This document shows, piece by piece, positions 22,768-34,040 of a stretch of 64,000 bases of DNA. Position 1 is the first letter of the stretch. Every line of letters starts with the position of its first letter. Made by a program: the position numbers and the translations under genes. The notes beneath the pieces were generated by a model. The model did not search any database, was not told the origin of the DNA, and saw only the letters and a program-made list of their open reading frames with translations. Source of the stretch: Apus apus (lineage: Eukaryota; Chordata; Aves; Apodiformes; Apodidae); the NCBI RefSeq assembly GCF_020740795.1, contig NC_067305.1, positions 3,162,001 to 3,226,000 of the forward strand. The letters run 5' to 3'.

Positions 22768-22890
22768 CGGGTCTCCCCAAGCCCCCCCGGGAGCGGTTCC
22801 GTCCGTTCCCGGCCCGGTCAGGAGGCGACGGACCCGCCGGTGCTTTCGGGACCGGGGTTTGAATTCGTTCAACCCGCCCTGATTGGGCTG
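22768..22890 (-). promoter_or_regulatory. CTXN1: Candidate CTXN1 promoter and 5' noncoding exon
   Basis: On the - strand there is a CCAAT box (22882-22886) and next to it a GGGCGGG GC box (22873-22879). CpG-dense sequence follows and ends in a good donor, GACCCG|GTGAGC, with the exon edge at 22768. The first gene reading leftwards is CTXN1, whose coding exon has an upstream acceptor, so this is most simply its first exon. The intron would be about 15.7 kb. Another unannotated transcript remains possible. Confidence 0.4.
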
Positions 22891-24110
22891 CGGAGGGAGG
22901 GGGGGGGTCGGGGAGGGGGGGGGGGGTTGGAAATGGGGAGGGGGCGGAGTGTGATGGCGAGAGTGGAGGGATGAGGGGGGGTGGGGAGGACTGCAGCCGG
23001 TGTGCGAATGCGGGGAGGGGGGTTCGGCAGGGGAAGGGGAATGCGGGTGTGGGTGGGGATAAACGGGGGGGTGGGAAACGGGGGGGTGGTGATAACGGGG
23101 GGGGTGGGATTATGGGGGGGGTGGGATTAACGAGGGGGGTGGGACTAACGGGGGTGGGATAAGGTGGGGATGCGGGAAGGTGTGGGGGATGGAGTGGCGG
23201 GGGGGGGGCGGGGGGGCGGGGGGGGGTGTGGTAAAAAGGGGGGGGAGGGGGTAATGGGGGGATGGCTCGTCTTTTTCTGAGGGGTATGAGGGGGGATGCG
23301 GGGGGGGGCTGGGGGACCCTGGGGGTGCGGGGGGGGTGTGGTATCACTGGTGAGGGGGGGCTGGGGATGAGGGGGGGTGCGGGGGGGATGGGGGATGCGG
23401 GGGGGGGTGTGGTATCACTGGGGGGGGGGATCTGGGGATGAGGGGGGTGGGGGTCCCTGGGGGTGCGGGGGGCGGTTTGTTGGTATCACTGGTGTGGGGG
23501 GGGGTGTCTGGGGATGAGGGGGGATGCGGGGGGGTGTGGACACTGGGGATGCGGGGGGGGGTGCGGTAGCACGGGGTGGGGTTGGGGATGGGGGGGGATG
23601 CGGGATTCTGGGGGTGCGGGGGGAGGGGGATGCAGGGGTTGGGGGACCCTGGGGATGCCGGGGGGAGGGGGGGGGGGATATGGGACTGTCGGGGTTTAGG
23701 GGGGCGGGGGGGGGGATGAGGGGGGAAGATGCAGGAGGGTGCGGGAGCCTGAGGGTGGGGGGGGATTTGGGGGGATGTTGAGGGGTGTGGGACCCTGGGG
23801 TGGGGGGGGGGGGGGGGGGAGGGACCGCAGCGGGGGGGGGGCACAACGGGAGGACCTCGGGGGGTGCAGGGGGAACTGCAGGGAGGAGAAGTGTCGGGGG
23901 GCTGCTCTGTGGAAGTGGGGGGGGGGGTGGGGCTTGGGGTGGCTGAGGGGACATGCCGTTCTATGGGGGGGGGGGGGTCGGGGAGGGGGTGGCATTTGGG
24001 GGTGGGGAGGACGGGCAGGGATGCAGGGCAGGGTGATGACATGGGAGGGGGAGGGATAAGGAGGGTGTGGGGCAGGATTGAGGGTGCGGGGGGGGGGGCA
24101 CAAGAAGCTT
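22891..24110. repeat. G-rich degenerate tandem array
   Basis: Repeated words such as GGGATGCGGGGGGG, GTGGTATCACTGG and GGTGGGATTAACGGG on the + strand, with irregular spacing. There is extreme strand asymmetry: G-rich on +, C-rich on -. It lies on the 5' side of the candidate CTXN1 promoter. Proline-rich - strand frames are not coding. Confidence 0.8.
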
Positions 24111-24682
24111 GTGGGGGCGCGTGTGGCCCCGAGGGAGGGTGCAGGGCAAGAGGGTGTTGTAGTGAAGAAGCATCCCGGACCTGTCCCAGGATTTGTGGGA
24201 CCAAAAGGGGGTGATGGGGGGGATGTGGCAGCCAGAGGTGGCAGCAGGGGGGTGTGGGTGGCCCCTCGGGGCAGCAGAGGGACAAGGGGATGTGGGGCAG
24301 GGGGCACAGGCTGGAAGCAGAGCAGGAGGGACCCAATAAGGTCCCCAGAGGATTTTTTTCTTCTGGTGGGGATGAGGTCCCTGTCCCAGCAGCATGGGAG
24401 GGACAGTCCTGCCCAGTGCCAGCCCCACTGGGAGTGCTTTGCTCTCCAAGATTAGCAGGACATCTGCAGGGGACTTGTGGGACAGCCCCGGGGGGGACAG
24501 CAGGGACAGGAGAGCAGTGGTGGGGCTGCCTGTCCTTCCCAGCCCAGTAACACCAGCACCCCCTGCCCCCCCTGCTGCAGCCAAGCACAGTCCCTGGTGC
24601 TGCACCACAGCCACCCCTGGATCAATCCTGGACCCATCTGTCCCCTGGATTGATCCACCCCCCAGCTGGATCCAACCTCTGC

Positions 24683-24985
24683 AGCCACCAGCCCAGGCTG
24701 CTCCAAGCCCCATCCAACCTGCCCTTCAACACTGCCAGGGATGGGGCAGCCACAGCTTCCCTGGGCAACCTGGGCCAGGCTCTCACCACCCTCACACTCC
24801 AGAATTCCCTCCTCATGTCTCAACCTCAATCTACTCTGCCAGTTTTAATCCCCTCCCCCCTTGACCTCTCCTCCCTGTGCCCTTGTCCCAAGTCCTCCCC
24901 AGATTTCCTGGAGCCCCTTCAGGCACTGGAAGGGTGCTCTAAGGTCTCCTGGATGCATTTCTCTTCTCCAGGCTGATCACACCAA
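24683..24985 (-). mobile_element. CR1 LINE 3' fragment
   Basis: An antisense copy lacking the 3' tip: it starts at CACCAGCCCAGGCTGCTCC and runs to CATTTCTCTTCTCCAGGCTG. It has several private changes (AATCTACTCTGCC, AAGTCCTCCCC). Confidence 0.85.
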
Positions 24986-24989
24986 ACTC

Positions 24990-26404
24990 TCCCAGCCTGG
25001 AATCCAGATGCAGAGATGCTCCAGCCTTGGATCATCTACGTGGCATTTCTCTGGAGGCCTCTGCCAGGGGGGATGGTCATGACACGTATGCCAACCCAAA
25101 ACCTCTTCATGACACTCCTGCTGTCAGCCCGGGCACATTCCTACCACGTCCCTTTTCTCCAAGCTCTTTGCTCCCACAGAGCAAAGGACCCACTCTGTGC
25201 TGTCACCCCTGGCCTGGCCAAGGGGACCTGTGGGACACCCAGGGATGGACCAGGACAGGGAGGGGTGAAGCCACCACCACGTTGGCAGGGACTATGGTGG
25301 AGGAACCACCTTCTCTCTGCTTCCCCTCCCGTGTGGGCTCACACCACAGCTCCCCACCTTGGTCCCATTCCTGGGATGGGTCCTGAGCACTCTCTGAAGG
25401 ATGATGCTGTGGGCACCGAACAGAGAGGGGGGGGGACACTTGGTTCAGGGAGCACAGAGGGGCCATCTCTCCTCCCTTCACACCCCAGCAGCTTTGAGAG
25501 CCAACAAAGCTCCTCACACACACCCCCCCAGACCTGCAGGGCTGTGGATTCAGCTTCAAAAAAAAAACCACAGGTGAGCTCAGAGCAGCGTGGTGGCATC
25601 TGCCCCTGGTGCTGCCAAGGAGTCACCCCCAGGCTGGGCTGCTGGGATCCAGGGCTGGTGCTGAAGCCACAGGCAGGAGCTCCCATCGTGTCTCCTGCCC
25701 AGATCATGCCCCGTTCCCTTCCCCTGGCCCCTTTCCCACCTCCCGGGCGTTGCAGGGGCAGGAGAAGGTGCAGGGCTGAGACGTGCCTGGCAACCAGCAG
25801 AGGGGATGGGGGGCCTCACCAGAGCCATGTGGCTCCTCTCTCAGGTGTCCTCAAGCTCTGGCACCTGCTCCTTGCCAGCTCCACAAGCCTTTTGGGATCA
25901 GTCCCCCCTGCCAAGGCCGGGATGAGTCAGAGCTGCCACACAACTCCCACCTCCTGCGCCTTCCTGCTGGTTCTTCTCAGCGAGCAGACTCTGGTATCCA
26001 AGAGAAACCATCCTGCTGGGACCTGGGGAGCCTTAACCCGCGACCGTGAAGGCCCCTGGAAAACCCTCTGCAGCTCCTGGGGGGCTGGTTGGGTGCAGAG
26101 CTGGGTGCTGCTGGCACAAGCTCTGGGACCCGCTGGTGCTGCTTTCCCCTTGGATCAGATGCAGGTCCCACCTCCCCCCCCCGCCCAGTGCAGCACAGCT
26201 GAGCCCCCAGATGTGTTCCCCCAGCTTCTCCTGCCCTGTCAGGATGGGCTGCCAGGAGAGAAGCTGCTACATGTGTCAAAGCACAACCTGGGGCAGAAGT
26301 TTGTTGGAGACTTCATAGGAGGGAAGAGGCGCCCGGTGGTGACACACAGAGCTGGGCGGTGCGGGCAGAGGGTGCCCAGGGTGCAGAGCATCACTGAATC
26401 CCTG
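24990..26404. other. Intergenic, with an unexplained long open frame
   Basis: The + strand is open in one frame from 25016 through this stretch to 26761, the last part being CR1. The translation is rich in P, S, W and C with no domain, signal or family resemblance. I do not call a gene. Confidence 0.35.
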
Positions 26405-26407
26405 CCT

Positions 26408-26870
26408 GCTTTGGGTGGGGAAAACCTTCAAGATCATCCACATCCAACCCCCTGCGTGGGCAGGGACACCTCCCACCAGCCCAGGCTGCTCCAAGCCCCA
26501 TCCAACCTGCCCTTCAACACTGCCAGGGATGGGGCAGCCACAGCTTCCCTGGGCAACCTGGGCCAGGCACTCCCCACCCCACACTCCAGAATTCCCTCCT
26601 CATGTCCTCCCCTCAATCTCCCTCTGCCAGTTTTCATCCATCCCCCCTTGTCCTCTCCATCCCTGCCCTTGTCCCAAGCCCCTCCCCAGCTTTCCTGGAG
26701 CCCCTTCAGGCACTGGAAGCTGCTCTCAGGTCTCCCTGGAGCCTTCTCTTCTCCAGGCTGAACACCCCAACTCTCCCAGCCTGGCTCCAGAGCAGAGCTG
26801 CTCCAGCCCTCTTCCAGTTTTAATCCATCCCCCCTTGTCCTCTCACTCCAGGCCCTTGAAGCTGCTTCTC
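26408..26870 (-). mobile_element. CR1 LINE 3' fragment plus an extra partial unit
   Basis: The antisense common subfamily from TGGGGAAAACCTTCAAGATC to CTGCTCCAGCCCTC. It is followed by a second short piece repeating CCAGTTTTAATCCATCCCCC and TTGTCCTCTCAC. Confidence 0.87.
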
Positions 26871-27199
26871 CCCACGCCACAGAAAAATTCACCATTTGGA
26901 TATTTCCTTCAGAGAACTGTGGGAGCACCCGACTCATCACCCGCCCGGGGAGGCTGCCAGGATCTGAGAGAGGGGGGGAGAAAAGAGGAAAAATAACCCT
27001 GGAGAAGTGTTGCTGTGCACAGCTTCTGTGTCTCCATGGCTACAGGAGCTGGTGTCAGAGGATGCAAGATGTTACCAGGGCAATCAGACGTGCTGGTGTC
27101 AATGGAGACGGTGGGAGCTCATCCTTCCATCAGGGCTGGGCTCTGCAGCCCCTCCCACGGGGCTCCAAATAAGTGGTATTTGGAGAAAATACTTGGGGG

Positions 27200-27514
27200 G
27201 GGCTCCAGGAAAGCTGGGGAGGGGCTTGGGACAAGGGCAGGGAAGGAGAGGACAAGGGGGGAGGGATGAAAACTGGCAGAGGGAGATTGAGGTGAGACAT
27301 GAGGAGGGAATTCTGGAGTGTGAGGTGTGTTAGAGCCTGGCCCAGGTTGCCCAGGGAAGCTGTGGCTGCCCCATCCCTGGCAGTGTTGAAGGGCAGGTTG
27401 GATGGGGCTTGGAGCAGCCTGGGCTGGTGGGAGGTGTCCCTGCCCATGCAGGGGGGTGGGACTGGATGATCTTGAAGGTCCCTTCCCACCCAACCATTCC
27501 ATGATTCTCTGAAG
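27200..27514 (+). mobile_element. CR1 LINE 3' fragment
   Basis: From GGCTCCAGGAAAGCTGGGG to CCAACCATTCCATGATTCTC. It carries GTGTGTTAGAGCC in place of GGTGGTGAGAGCC. Confidence 0.9.
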
Positions 27515-28519
27515 AACCCACCCCAGAGACAGAGAGTGAGGTGGGGCTGACAGGGAGACACAGACCAGGGATGGTCCCCACGTTTCACCAGGGCAATGGA
27601 AACACCTGCTGGAGAAGTTGCTCCTGCCCGGGTGGTTCTTGTGTCATTCCAGACCAGGACTGGAGCTTTGTCAGGAGGTTTGGATCTCACCTCAGCCAAA
27701 AGGAAACATCCCTGGGAGGAAGGATCCTCTCCAAGCCATTGGGTGTTCCCAGTGTGCTCAGAAAATGGTTTCATTCTGTTCCTGCTGCGTTTGCCTGGTC
27801 AATATTGAGGTATTTGGGGATGTCTTTCTCTTTTAAAATAGATGCAAATCCCATCAACTCGTTGCAGTTACCAAGGTGGCAGCAGCAGGAGGAGAATGAA
27901 TGAAACCAACACCTCCTTGGAGAGCATTCCTGGGAAAGAGAAGCTGGAGATGAAGGCCAAAACAAATCTCACGTCTCCATCTCTGAACCTGCAGTCATGA
28001 AGAGTTGCTCTGAAAACCAGCAGCACCAAATGATGGCTTTGAAGGAGGAAGACAGACTTGCTGGATCCTGCCTCCTGGTGGGATTCCAAAGTCTCTTCCA
28101 ACCCTCCTGGGAAATCCTGCAGAGTTTTCCCAAAGGTTTCTCCAAGCTTTCCGTGTCAGGTTACTGGGGGATGTTCAGCCACACGTTCTGAGCTGATGTT
28201 CTTGGGCACAGATCTGCTCTCTCTGGGTAATTTTGGGTTTGGGCATCTGCCTGGAGACACTTTCCCATCCATGGCTGTGCTGGTTGGAAGCCCTGAGCAC
28301 TTTCCCTTTGGAAAGTAAATTGCTGATGGCATCTGCAGCTGCTGCCCAGGTCGTAACTCAGAGCTGACAGTCGGAGTGTGGCTGTTTTTTTTAATGATGT
28401 TTCATGTCTGGGTCGTGCTGCTGGTGCCACACAGGAGGCCCAGGGGTGACTCTGAGAGACTTGAAACCCCCTGAAACATCAGGAACCACCTCCCTCTGCT
28501 CATGGAGCTCAGACCAGGA
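27515..28519. other. Intergenic spacer
   Basis: Moderate GC with several AT-richer patches. No gene, RNA or repeat is recognised. Confidence 0.4.
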
Positions 28520-28990
28520 CATGGAGCTGTTGGGGTGAGTCCAGAGGAGGCCACAGAGATGATCCAAGGGCTGGAGCAGCTCTGCTCTGGGGACAGACTG
28601 GGAGAGTTGGGGTGTTCAGCCTGGAGAAGAGAAGGCTCCAGGGAGACCTTAGAGCAGCTTCCAGTGCCTGAAGGGGCTCCAGGAAAGCTGGGGAGGGGCT
28701 TGGGACAAGGGCAGGGAGGGAGAGGACAAGGGAGGATGGATGAAAACTGGCAGAGGGGAGATTGAGGTGAGACATGAGGAGGGAATTCTGGAGTGTGAGG
28801 GTGGGGAGAGCCTGGCCCAGGTTGCCCAGGGAAGCTGTGGCTGCCCCATCCCTGGCAGTGTTGAAGGGCAGGTTGGATGGGGCTTGGAGCAACCTGGGCT
28901 GGTGGGAGGTGTCCCTGCCCATGCAGGGGGTGGGACTGGATGATCTTTCAGGTCCCTTCCCACCCAAACCAGCCTGGGATTCTATGACAC
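28520..28990 (+). mobile_element. CR1 LINE 3' fragment (long copy)
   Basis: It extends 5' to GTCCAGAGGAGGCCACAGAG and ends CCAGCCTGGGATTCTATGAC. One of the longest copies of the common subfamily. Confidence 0.9.
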
Positions 28991-29311
28991 CTGGGTGGGC
29001 AGTGCCTGCCACCCAATCCTCAGGTGTGCAGCAGCTCCTACAAAAAAAAGGGAACCCATAAAGGTATCAGGAGCTGATGTCCTCTCTGACCATCCCACCC
29101 CAGGTCACCCCAGGACCCCACCAGCAGGTGTGCTCCCAAGTGAAGTGGGACCCCCTCCCTGTCCCTGTGCCACACACAGGGCTCCCAGCCCCGATCAGAC
29201 CCCCCAGGACCCTCCTGTGGAGACAGACCCTGCTGTGACCGTGCCCGGCGGGGGGTTGGACCTGCCTCCTCCCCAGCTCCCTGGGGACACCAGCACCTGC
29301 TTCTCCTGCAG

Positions 29312-29538
29312 CCGAGGTTGATCGGGGCCGGTGGCGGCTCCGAGCGCCCGGACGAGCTGGAATGGGAAAGAAGCTCCACTTGGACATGGCTGAGCTGCCC
29401 GGGGTCAGGATTTCCCACACCTTCAACCTCAGCCAAGCAGATGGTTCCCACCCAGATGGCATCAAGGGGGGCAAAGACCCCCCCCGAGGGTCCCCCAGCT
29501 TCTTCTCCACCCCCCTCCAGGCAGACACGGGCTCCGAG
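29312..29538 (+). other. Unassigned exon-like open frame
   Basis: A good acceptor (TGCTTCTCCTGCAG) ends at 29311, and a good donor (TCCGAG|GTGAGG) follows 29538. The 227 bases between are open in one frame with phase 2 at the left edge. They encode a mixed-composition peptide that includes KKLHLDMAELPGVRISHTF and SPSFFSTPLQADTGSE. I do not recognise the family. It could be an exon of an unannotated or lineage-specific gene, a pseudogene relic or chance. No partner exon was identified. Confidence 0.3.
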
Positions 29539-30093
29539 GTGAGGAAGGTGGTTGCCCCATTTACCCCCTTTCCCCAGGGATTTTGCCCTCCCTTCTTGCC
29601 CCGAGGGGCAGCACAGGGCAGAGCCCCAGCTCAGGGCTGTCTGCTGGAGGTGGCTCTCTCCACGGAGCCATCTCAGCCCCTTCACCTCACATCTGCTGGC
29701 AGCCACCCTGCCCTCTGGCCTCCAGACAGTCTCCAAGTCCAGACAGGACCTGAATTGAGAACATCGTGGACAGCAAAGTGAAAAGAAACCTCTCCAGCCT
29801 GGCCTGGCCTGTTCTGCTGCCCTTTCCATGCAGGCTTCCCAGGCTGGGCTCCAGGAAGTTCTCCCCCATCCCAGGTTCTCCAGTTCTTTGCCCAGCTTTC
29901 TGCCACGTTCCTGGGGCACAGCCACAGGTCCCTGGTTCGCTCTCAGGAGGGTGGGAGGAGGAAGGCAGGGGTGGAACAGGGATCCAGGACAGTGGAGTTG
30001 GGTTGCATGGGTGGGATAGAGGCCATGGTGGCTTGTTCAGGGTATTTGTGCAGTCCTGAGCCAAACTTCAGCCTTAGAAACCCTGGGGAGGAG
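29539..30093. other. Intergenic spacer
   Basis: The frame of the preceding exon-like block stays open to 29781 but shows no family features. Nothing else is recognised. Confidence 0.35.
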
Positions 30094-30562
30094 GGAAGGA
30101 AGGAGGGAAGGAGGGAAGGAGGCCGGGAAGGAGGGAGGGAGGGAGGGAGGGAGGGTGGGAGGAAGAAGGAAGGAAGGAAGGAAGGAAGGAAGGAAGGAAG
30201 GAAGGAAGGAAGGAAGGAAGGAAGGAAGGAAGGAAGGAAGGAAGGAAGGAAGGAAGGAAGGAAGGAAGGAAGGAAGGAAGGAAAAGGAAGGAAGGAAGGA
30301 AGGAAGGTAGGAAGGAAGGTAGGAAGGAAGGAAGGAAGGAAGGAAGGAAGGAAGGAAGGGAAGGAAGGAAGGAAGGAAGGAAGGAAGGAAGGAAGGAAGG
30401 AAGGAAGGAAGGAAGGAAGGAAGGAAGGAAGGAAGGAAGGAAGGAAGGAAGGAGGAAGGAAGGAAGGAAGGAAGGAGGAAGGAAGAAGGAAGGAAGGAAG
30501 GAAGGAAGGAAGGAAGGAAGGAAGGATAGGAAGGAAGGAAGGAAGGAAGGAAGGAGAGGAGG
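30094..30562. repeat. (GGAA)n array
   Basis: About 470 bases of tetranucleotide GGAA, nearly all purine on the + strand. There are interruptions (GGCC near the left, GGTA around 30307-30319, AAAAGG at about 30283). The KEGR- and FLPS-repeat open frames on its strands are artefacts of the repeat. Confidence 0.97.
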
Positions 30563-31459
30563 AGAGACCCAAAAGAGTGGGAGAGCATGGACCAAGAGTA
30601 AACAGGCCAGAAGAACCTCCCAGTGAAGCCAAGAGGGACCTGAGCCTGAAGAAAAGGCAGTGACAGGGTCAGGACAGCCCAAGGGAGCAGGATGAAGCTC
30701 TGCCTGCCTCTCATACATCTCAGCAGCTTCCTGGCCTGGCAGGCTCCCTGGGACATGCTTCTCCAGCACCATCCCAGGAGCACCAGTTGGGCTGTTGACA
30801 AGAGATTTGCTGTCTCCAAAAGACCAGAAGGGTGAGATCTGGCTCTGCAGACTATTCCAGTGCACAACATCAACCACAGGCTCAAAAGAGACCATCAGGC
30901 ACCACCAGAAACAGGCAGCACCTGAAGTACCTGGAGATGCCACCTTAAACTCTGCTGCAAGTCCAGGTCTCCAAGAATGCAGCTGCTAAATGTTCCAATG
31001 AGGATTCTTCTCCCTGGGTGAAAGGAAGTACAACAAACCAGACACCTCTGAGGGTCACAAGAGAGATTTTTCTATCGAGATCTGCTAATTAATTAATGTC
31101 AAAATGAATCATATCCCTAAATTGGGGCATGAAAGAGGCTTAGGAGAGGCTGAGGGGATGAAAAACAAGCTGGTTATTGCTGGTGTTTGCAACAGAAAGT
31201 GAGAACATTGTGCTCAGTCCCAGGAAAAGAAAGGGAAGATGTTCCAGTGCCCAGAAAGGACAAGAGATTTGAGTAAAACACTTGATTTCAGATGACTTGT
31301 AGAATTCCACCCTGGAGGCAACATCAGCAGGAAGAATGAGAGGCCTCCAAGCTGGAAATGAAAGTCTGAGGGAAATTCCAGGTTTAAGCAGGGAAAGAAA
31401 CATCATGTCCTGGAAAGCTGAGCCAGAGAAATCTGGGGGGGGCAGGACAAGGGCATTGA
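30563..31459. other. Intergenic spacer
   Basis: It includes an AT-rich word cluster, GCTAATTAATTAATGTC, at about 31084-31100. No gene is recognised. Confidence 0.4.
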
Positions 31460-31460
31460 T

Positions 31461-31727
31461 AGAGTCATGGAATGGTTTGGGTTGGGAGGGACCTCAAAGA
31501 ACATCTAGATCCAACCCCCTGCATGGGCAGGGACACCTCCCACCAGCCCAGGCTGCTCCAAGCCCCATCCAACCTGCCCTTCAACACTGCCAGGGATGGG
31601 GCAGCCACAGCTTCCCTGGGCAACCTGGGCCAGGCTCTCACCACCCTCACACTCCAGAATTCCCTCCTCATGTCTCACCTCAATCTCCCTCTTCCAGTTT
31701 TCATCCATCCCCCCTTGTCCTCTCACA
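31461..31727 (-). mobile_element. CR1 LINE 3' fragment
   Basis: The antisense common subfamily from GTCATGGAATGGTTTGGG to CCCCCTTGTCCTCTCAC. Its 3' tip is intact and its 5' side is cut at CTCTCAC. Confidence 0.9.
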
Positions 31728-32302
31728 TTAAAAGGTGCATCAAGTTGGGAAGGAACCTGGACAGAAACGAGGTCTTCTTTGTTCTTCACCAGCCCTGGCA
31801 GACATTTTATGAGGATCTACCAAGCACAGATTTCTGGCTGATGTTGGGAGCAGATGGAAGAGCTGAAGGAATAAATCAGAAGAGGGTGGAAAGGTACCTG
31901 TAAAATATGTGGAGAGGTGTGGCAGCCATGGGACCTCCTGAGATTGATTAGTTGGAATGGGTGGAGAGGTATCTGTGTTCAGGGACAATACTACTGAATA
32001 AAAATGGCATCATTCTTCTCCAATTAGACTCATTCTTCTCGTTTAGATCTGGTGCTGCAGTTAATGGCCTGTCTGAAGGTAAGTCTATGAAAACTAGAAG
32101 GAAAATAAGTCACCTGGAAACCTTCCAAACAAGCATTAACTTCTAAGTACCCTGAGATGCCACACAAAGGTGAATTAGCTGTGATCTGATTTGGTTTTAG
32201 GAGAGGGAAAAGCTTTTCTGGGGCTGAAAACCCTGAGTCTGCTGGGAAGAGGGAATAAAGAAAAGGAAAATAATGTCCAGGGGAAGGAGCTCCTGCCCAG
32301 AG
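31728..32302. other. Intergenic spacer
   Basis: AT-richer than its surroundings, with no gene or RNA recognised. Confidence 0.4.
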
Positions 32303-32465
32303 AGTCACAGGATCCCAGACTGGTTTGGGTTGGAAGGGACCTTAAAGAACATCTAGATCCAACCCCCCTGCATGGGCAGGGACACCTCCCACCAGGCCAG
32401 GCTGCTCCAAGCCCCATCCAACCTGCCCTTCAACACTGCCAGGGATGGGGCAGCCACAGCTTCTC
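32303..32465 (-). mobile_element. CR1 LINE 3' tip
   Basis: Antisense, from AGTCACAGGATCCCAGACTG to GGGATGGGGCAGCCACAGC, then cut. It carries CACCAGGCCAGG where others have CACCAGCCCAGG. Confidence 0.88.
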
Positions 32466-33059
32466 CCTAAGGTTGAGTCTGTGTCCTCCAAAACCAGATG
32501 GGTCATCTCCTGTCCTGCTTCCTCAGGAGCTGGATGCAGGCAGTTGTCCATCAGGAGTCTGCAGCAACCTTGGTATGGACGTGCAACTTGTTGTCCCAGT
32601 CCTAACCAAGAGTTAACCCATCACCTCACACAGAGAAAGCTGCTGAAGTTCAACATCTCACCCCAGGGCTGTGGACAATCCCACTGACACTCCAAGGAAC
32701 TGACATGGACACTCACAAGAGAAGGAACAACTGGCAATGACTCTTTAATCATGATGTCAGGGCACCTCCCTGCTCCCTGATGAAATCAGTCCTTGGATTT
32801 CCCAGCCCATGATCCATTCCCACCCCCCCCAAAATCACTTCCCATGAAGAGGAGGCAGCTGAGGAACACCCCCCACCACCACCCCCAAGCTGAGCCTCCA
32901 GCAGAAGCCCATCTCCACATGGCAGCTGCAAACCCTCCAACCCAGGACCCCCAGGGCTGCCACCCCCTTGAAGCCCAAGGCCCCTGGAGAAGAAAGCAGC
33001 AGCTCTGGGACCTCTCTGCTCACCTCACACACCACCTGAGCTACCAGAGGTGACATTTT

Positions 33060-33920
33060 ACCCATTCTTGCACTTTATTGACTCATTTGCAGCCCATCTG
33101 GTGTCCATCCCCACCCATGACCACTGTCCTGGTGCCCTCCCTGCTCCCTCCTTTCCAGCCTTTCTCCTCCTCACCCTCAGATGAACCTGAAGTGCAGTTT
33201 TGTGCTGACACAATGAAGAGACCACCCGAAACAACAACATCTCCCCTGCAAAGCTGTGAATATATAAATATTAACACTGGCAGCAACTTCCCCCCTATGA
33301 AACCAGCCTGGAGCTCCTGCCTGGTGATGCCCACAGCTCATCCTGACCCTGCTCCAAGCTGACAAAGAACCACGTGCCAAGTCCTGACTGTATTTGGTTT
33401 GGTAAAGTGCAAGACACTGCAGCAACAGAAGGCTTCATGGTGCCACTTTGGACAGGAGATGTTTGTTAGCTAAGACCACCAGGCCTCAAAAGCACCTCTA
33501 AGATCTTCTAAGAGATGCTGAGAGGCCACCAGAGGATGAGAGTAGATGGGAACTGGACCTGTCACGTCTCCAATACCCACCTCTGTCCATCACTGGGAAA
33601 CACCCAGGATCCAAACCAGCCTCTTTCAGCCATAATTCCAAAAAAACAACCAAAAAAAGGAGCCAACAGCTGCTCGTGTCTCAGCCTGTTCAGGTTGGAA
33701 CCCACCCCACAGTGCAACACACCACAGCAAAGCTAAGGCAGATACTGGTCCAGTTGATGGCAGGGATTGGCACCACGAGGGCACACCAAGTAGTTCTGCT
33801 GAAAAGGGGCCAATCCAGCCTCCTTCCCCCCCCAGGGTCCATGGCAGGGCAGACTGGTGCCAGTTCAGGGAGGGTGTTGCTGAAGAGGCAGCATGGGGAA
33901 GCCCTTGGATGGGATTCTTC
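33060..33920 (-). other. TIMM44: TIMM44 3'UTR (inferred)
   Basis: From the stop codon to the candidate poly(A) signal. No repeat or other gene is recognised. Its extent depends on which signal is used. Confidence 0.4.
33074..33079 (-). terminator. TIMM44: TIMM44 poly(A) signal candidate
   Basis: TTTATT on +, AATAAA on -, about 840 bases after the stop. An ATTAAA alternative lies at 32744-32749. I saw no canonical signal nearer the stop. Confidence 0.45.
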
Positions 33921-34040
33921 TCAGAGAACCTGCTCAGTGCTCGAGGAGGAAATGTCCAACAGCCTCCAGGCTGCATAGGGGTTGAGCTCATCCTGGTCTC
34001 TGCAGAGGGCCCACACGTAGAGCATCCTCAGGACCTTGTC
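33921..34040 (-). CDS. TIMM44: TIMM44 exon 13 (terminal)
   Basis: 39 codons and a TGA stop (33921-33923), from DKVLRMLYVWALCRDQDE to STEQVL. The acceptor on - is TTTCCTTCCAG. Confidence 0.95.
   Translation of the reverse strand, partial: DKVLRMLYVWALCRDQDELNPYAAWRLLDISSSSTEQVL

Noticed and set aside
21604-22882. Glycine-rich and, on the other strand, proline-rich proteins
   Set aside because: Products of the poly-G tract; no complexity or splice structure.
23344-24588. 414-codon proline-rich frame on the - strand
   Set aside because: A C-rich strand contains few stops; no recognisable protein features.
29971-30943. KEGR-repeat protein on + and FLPS-repeat proteins on -
   Set aside because: Direct translation of the (GGAA)n tetranucleotide.
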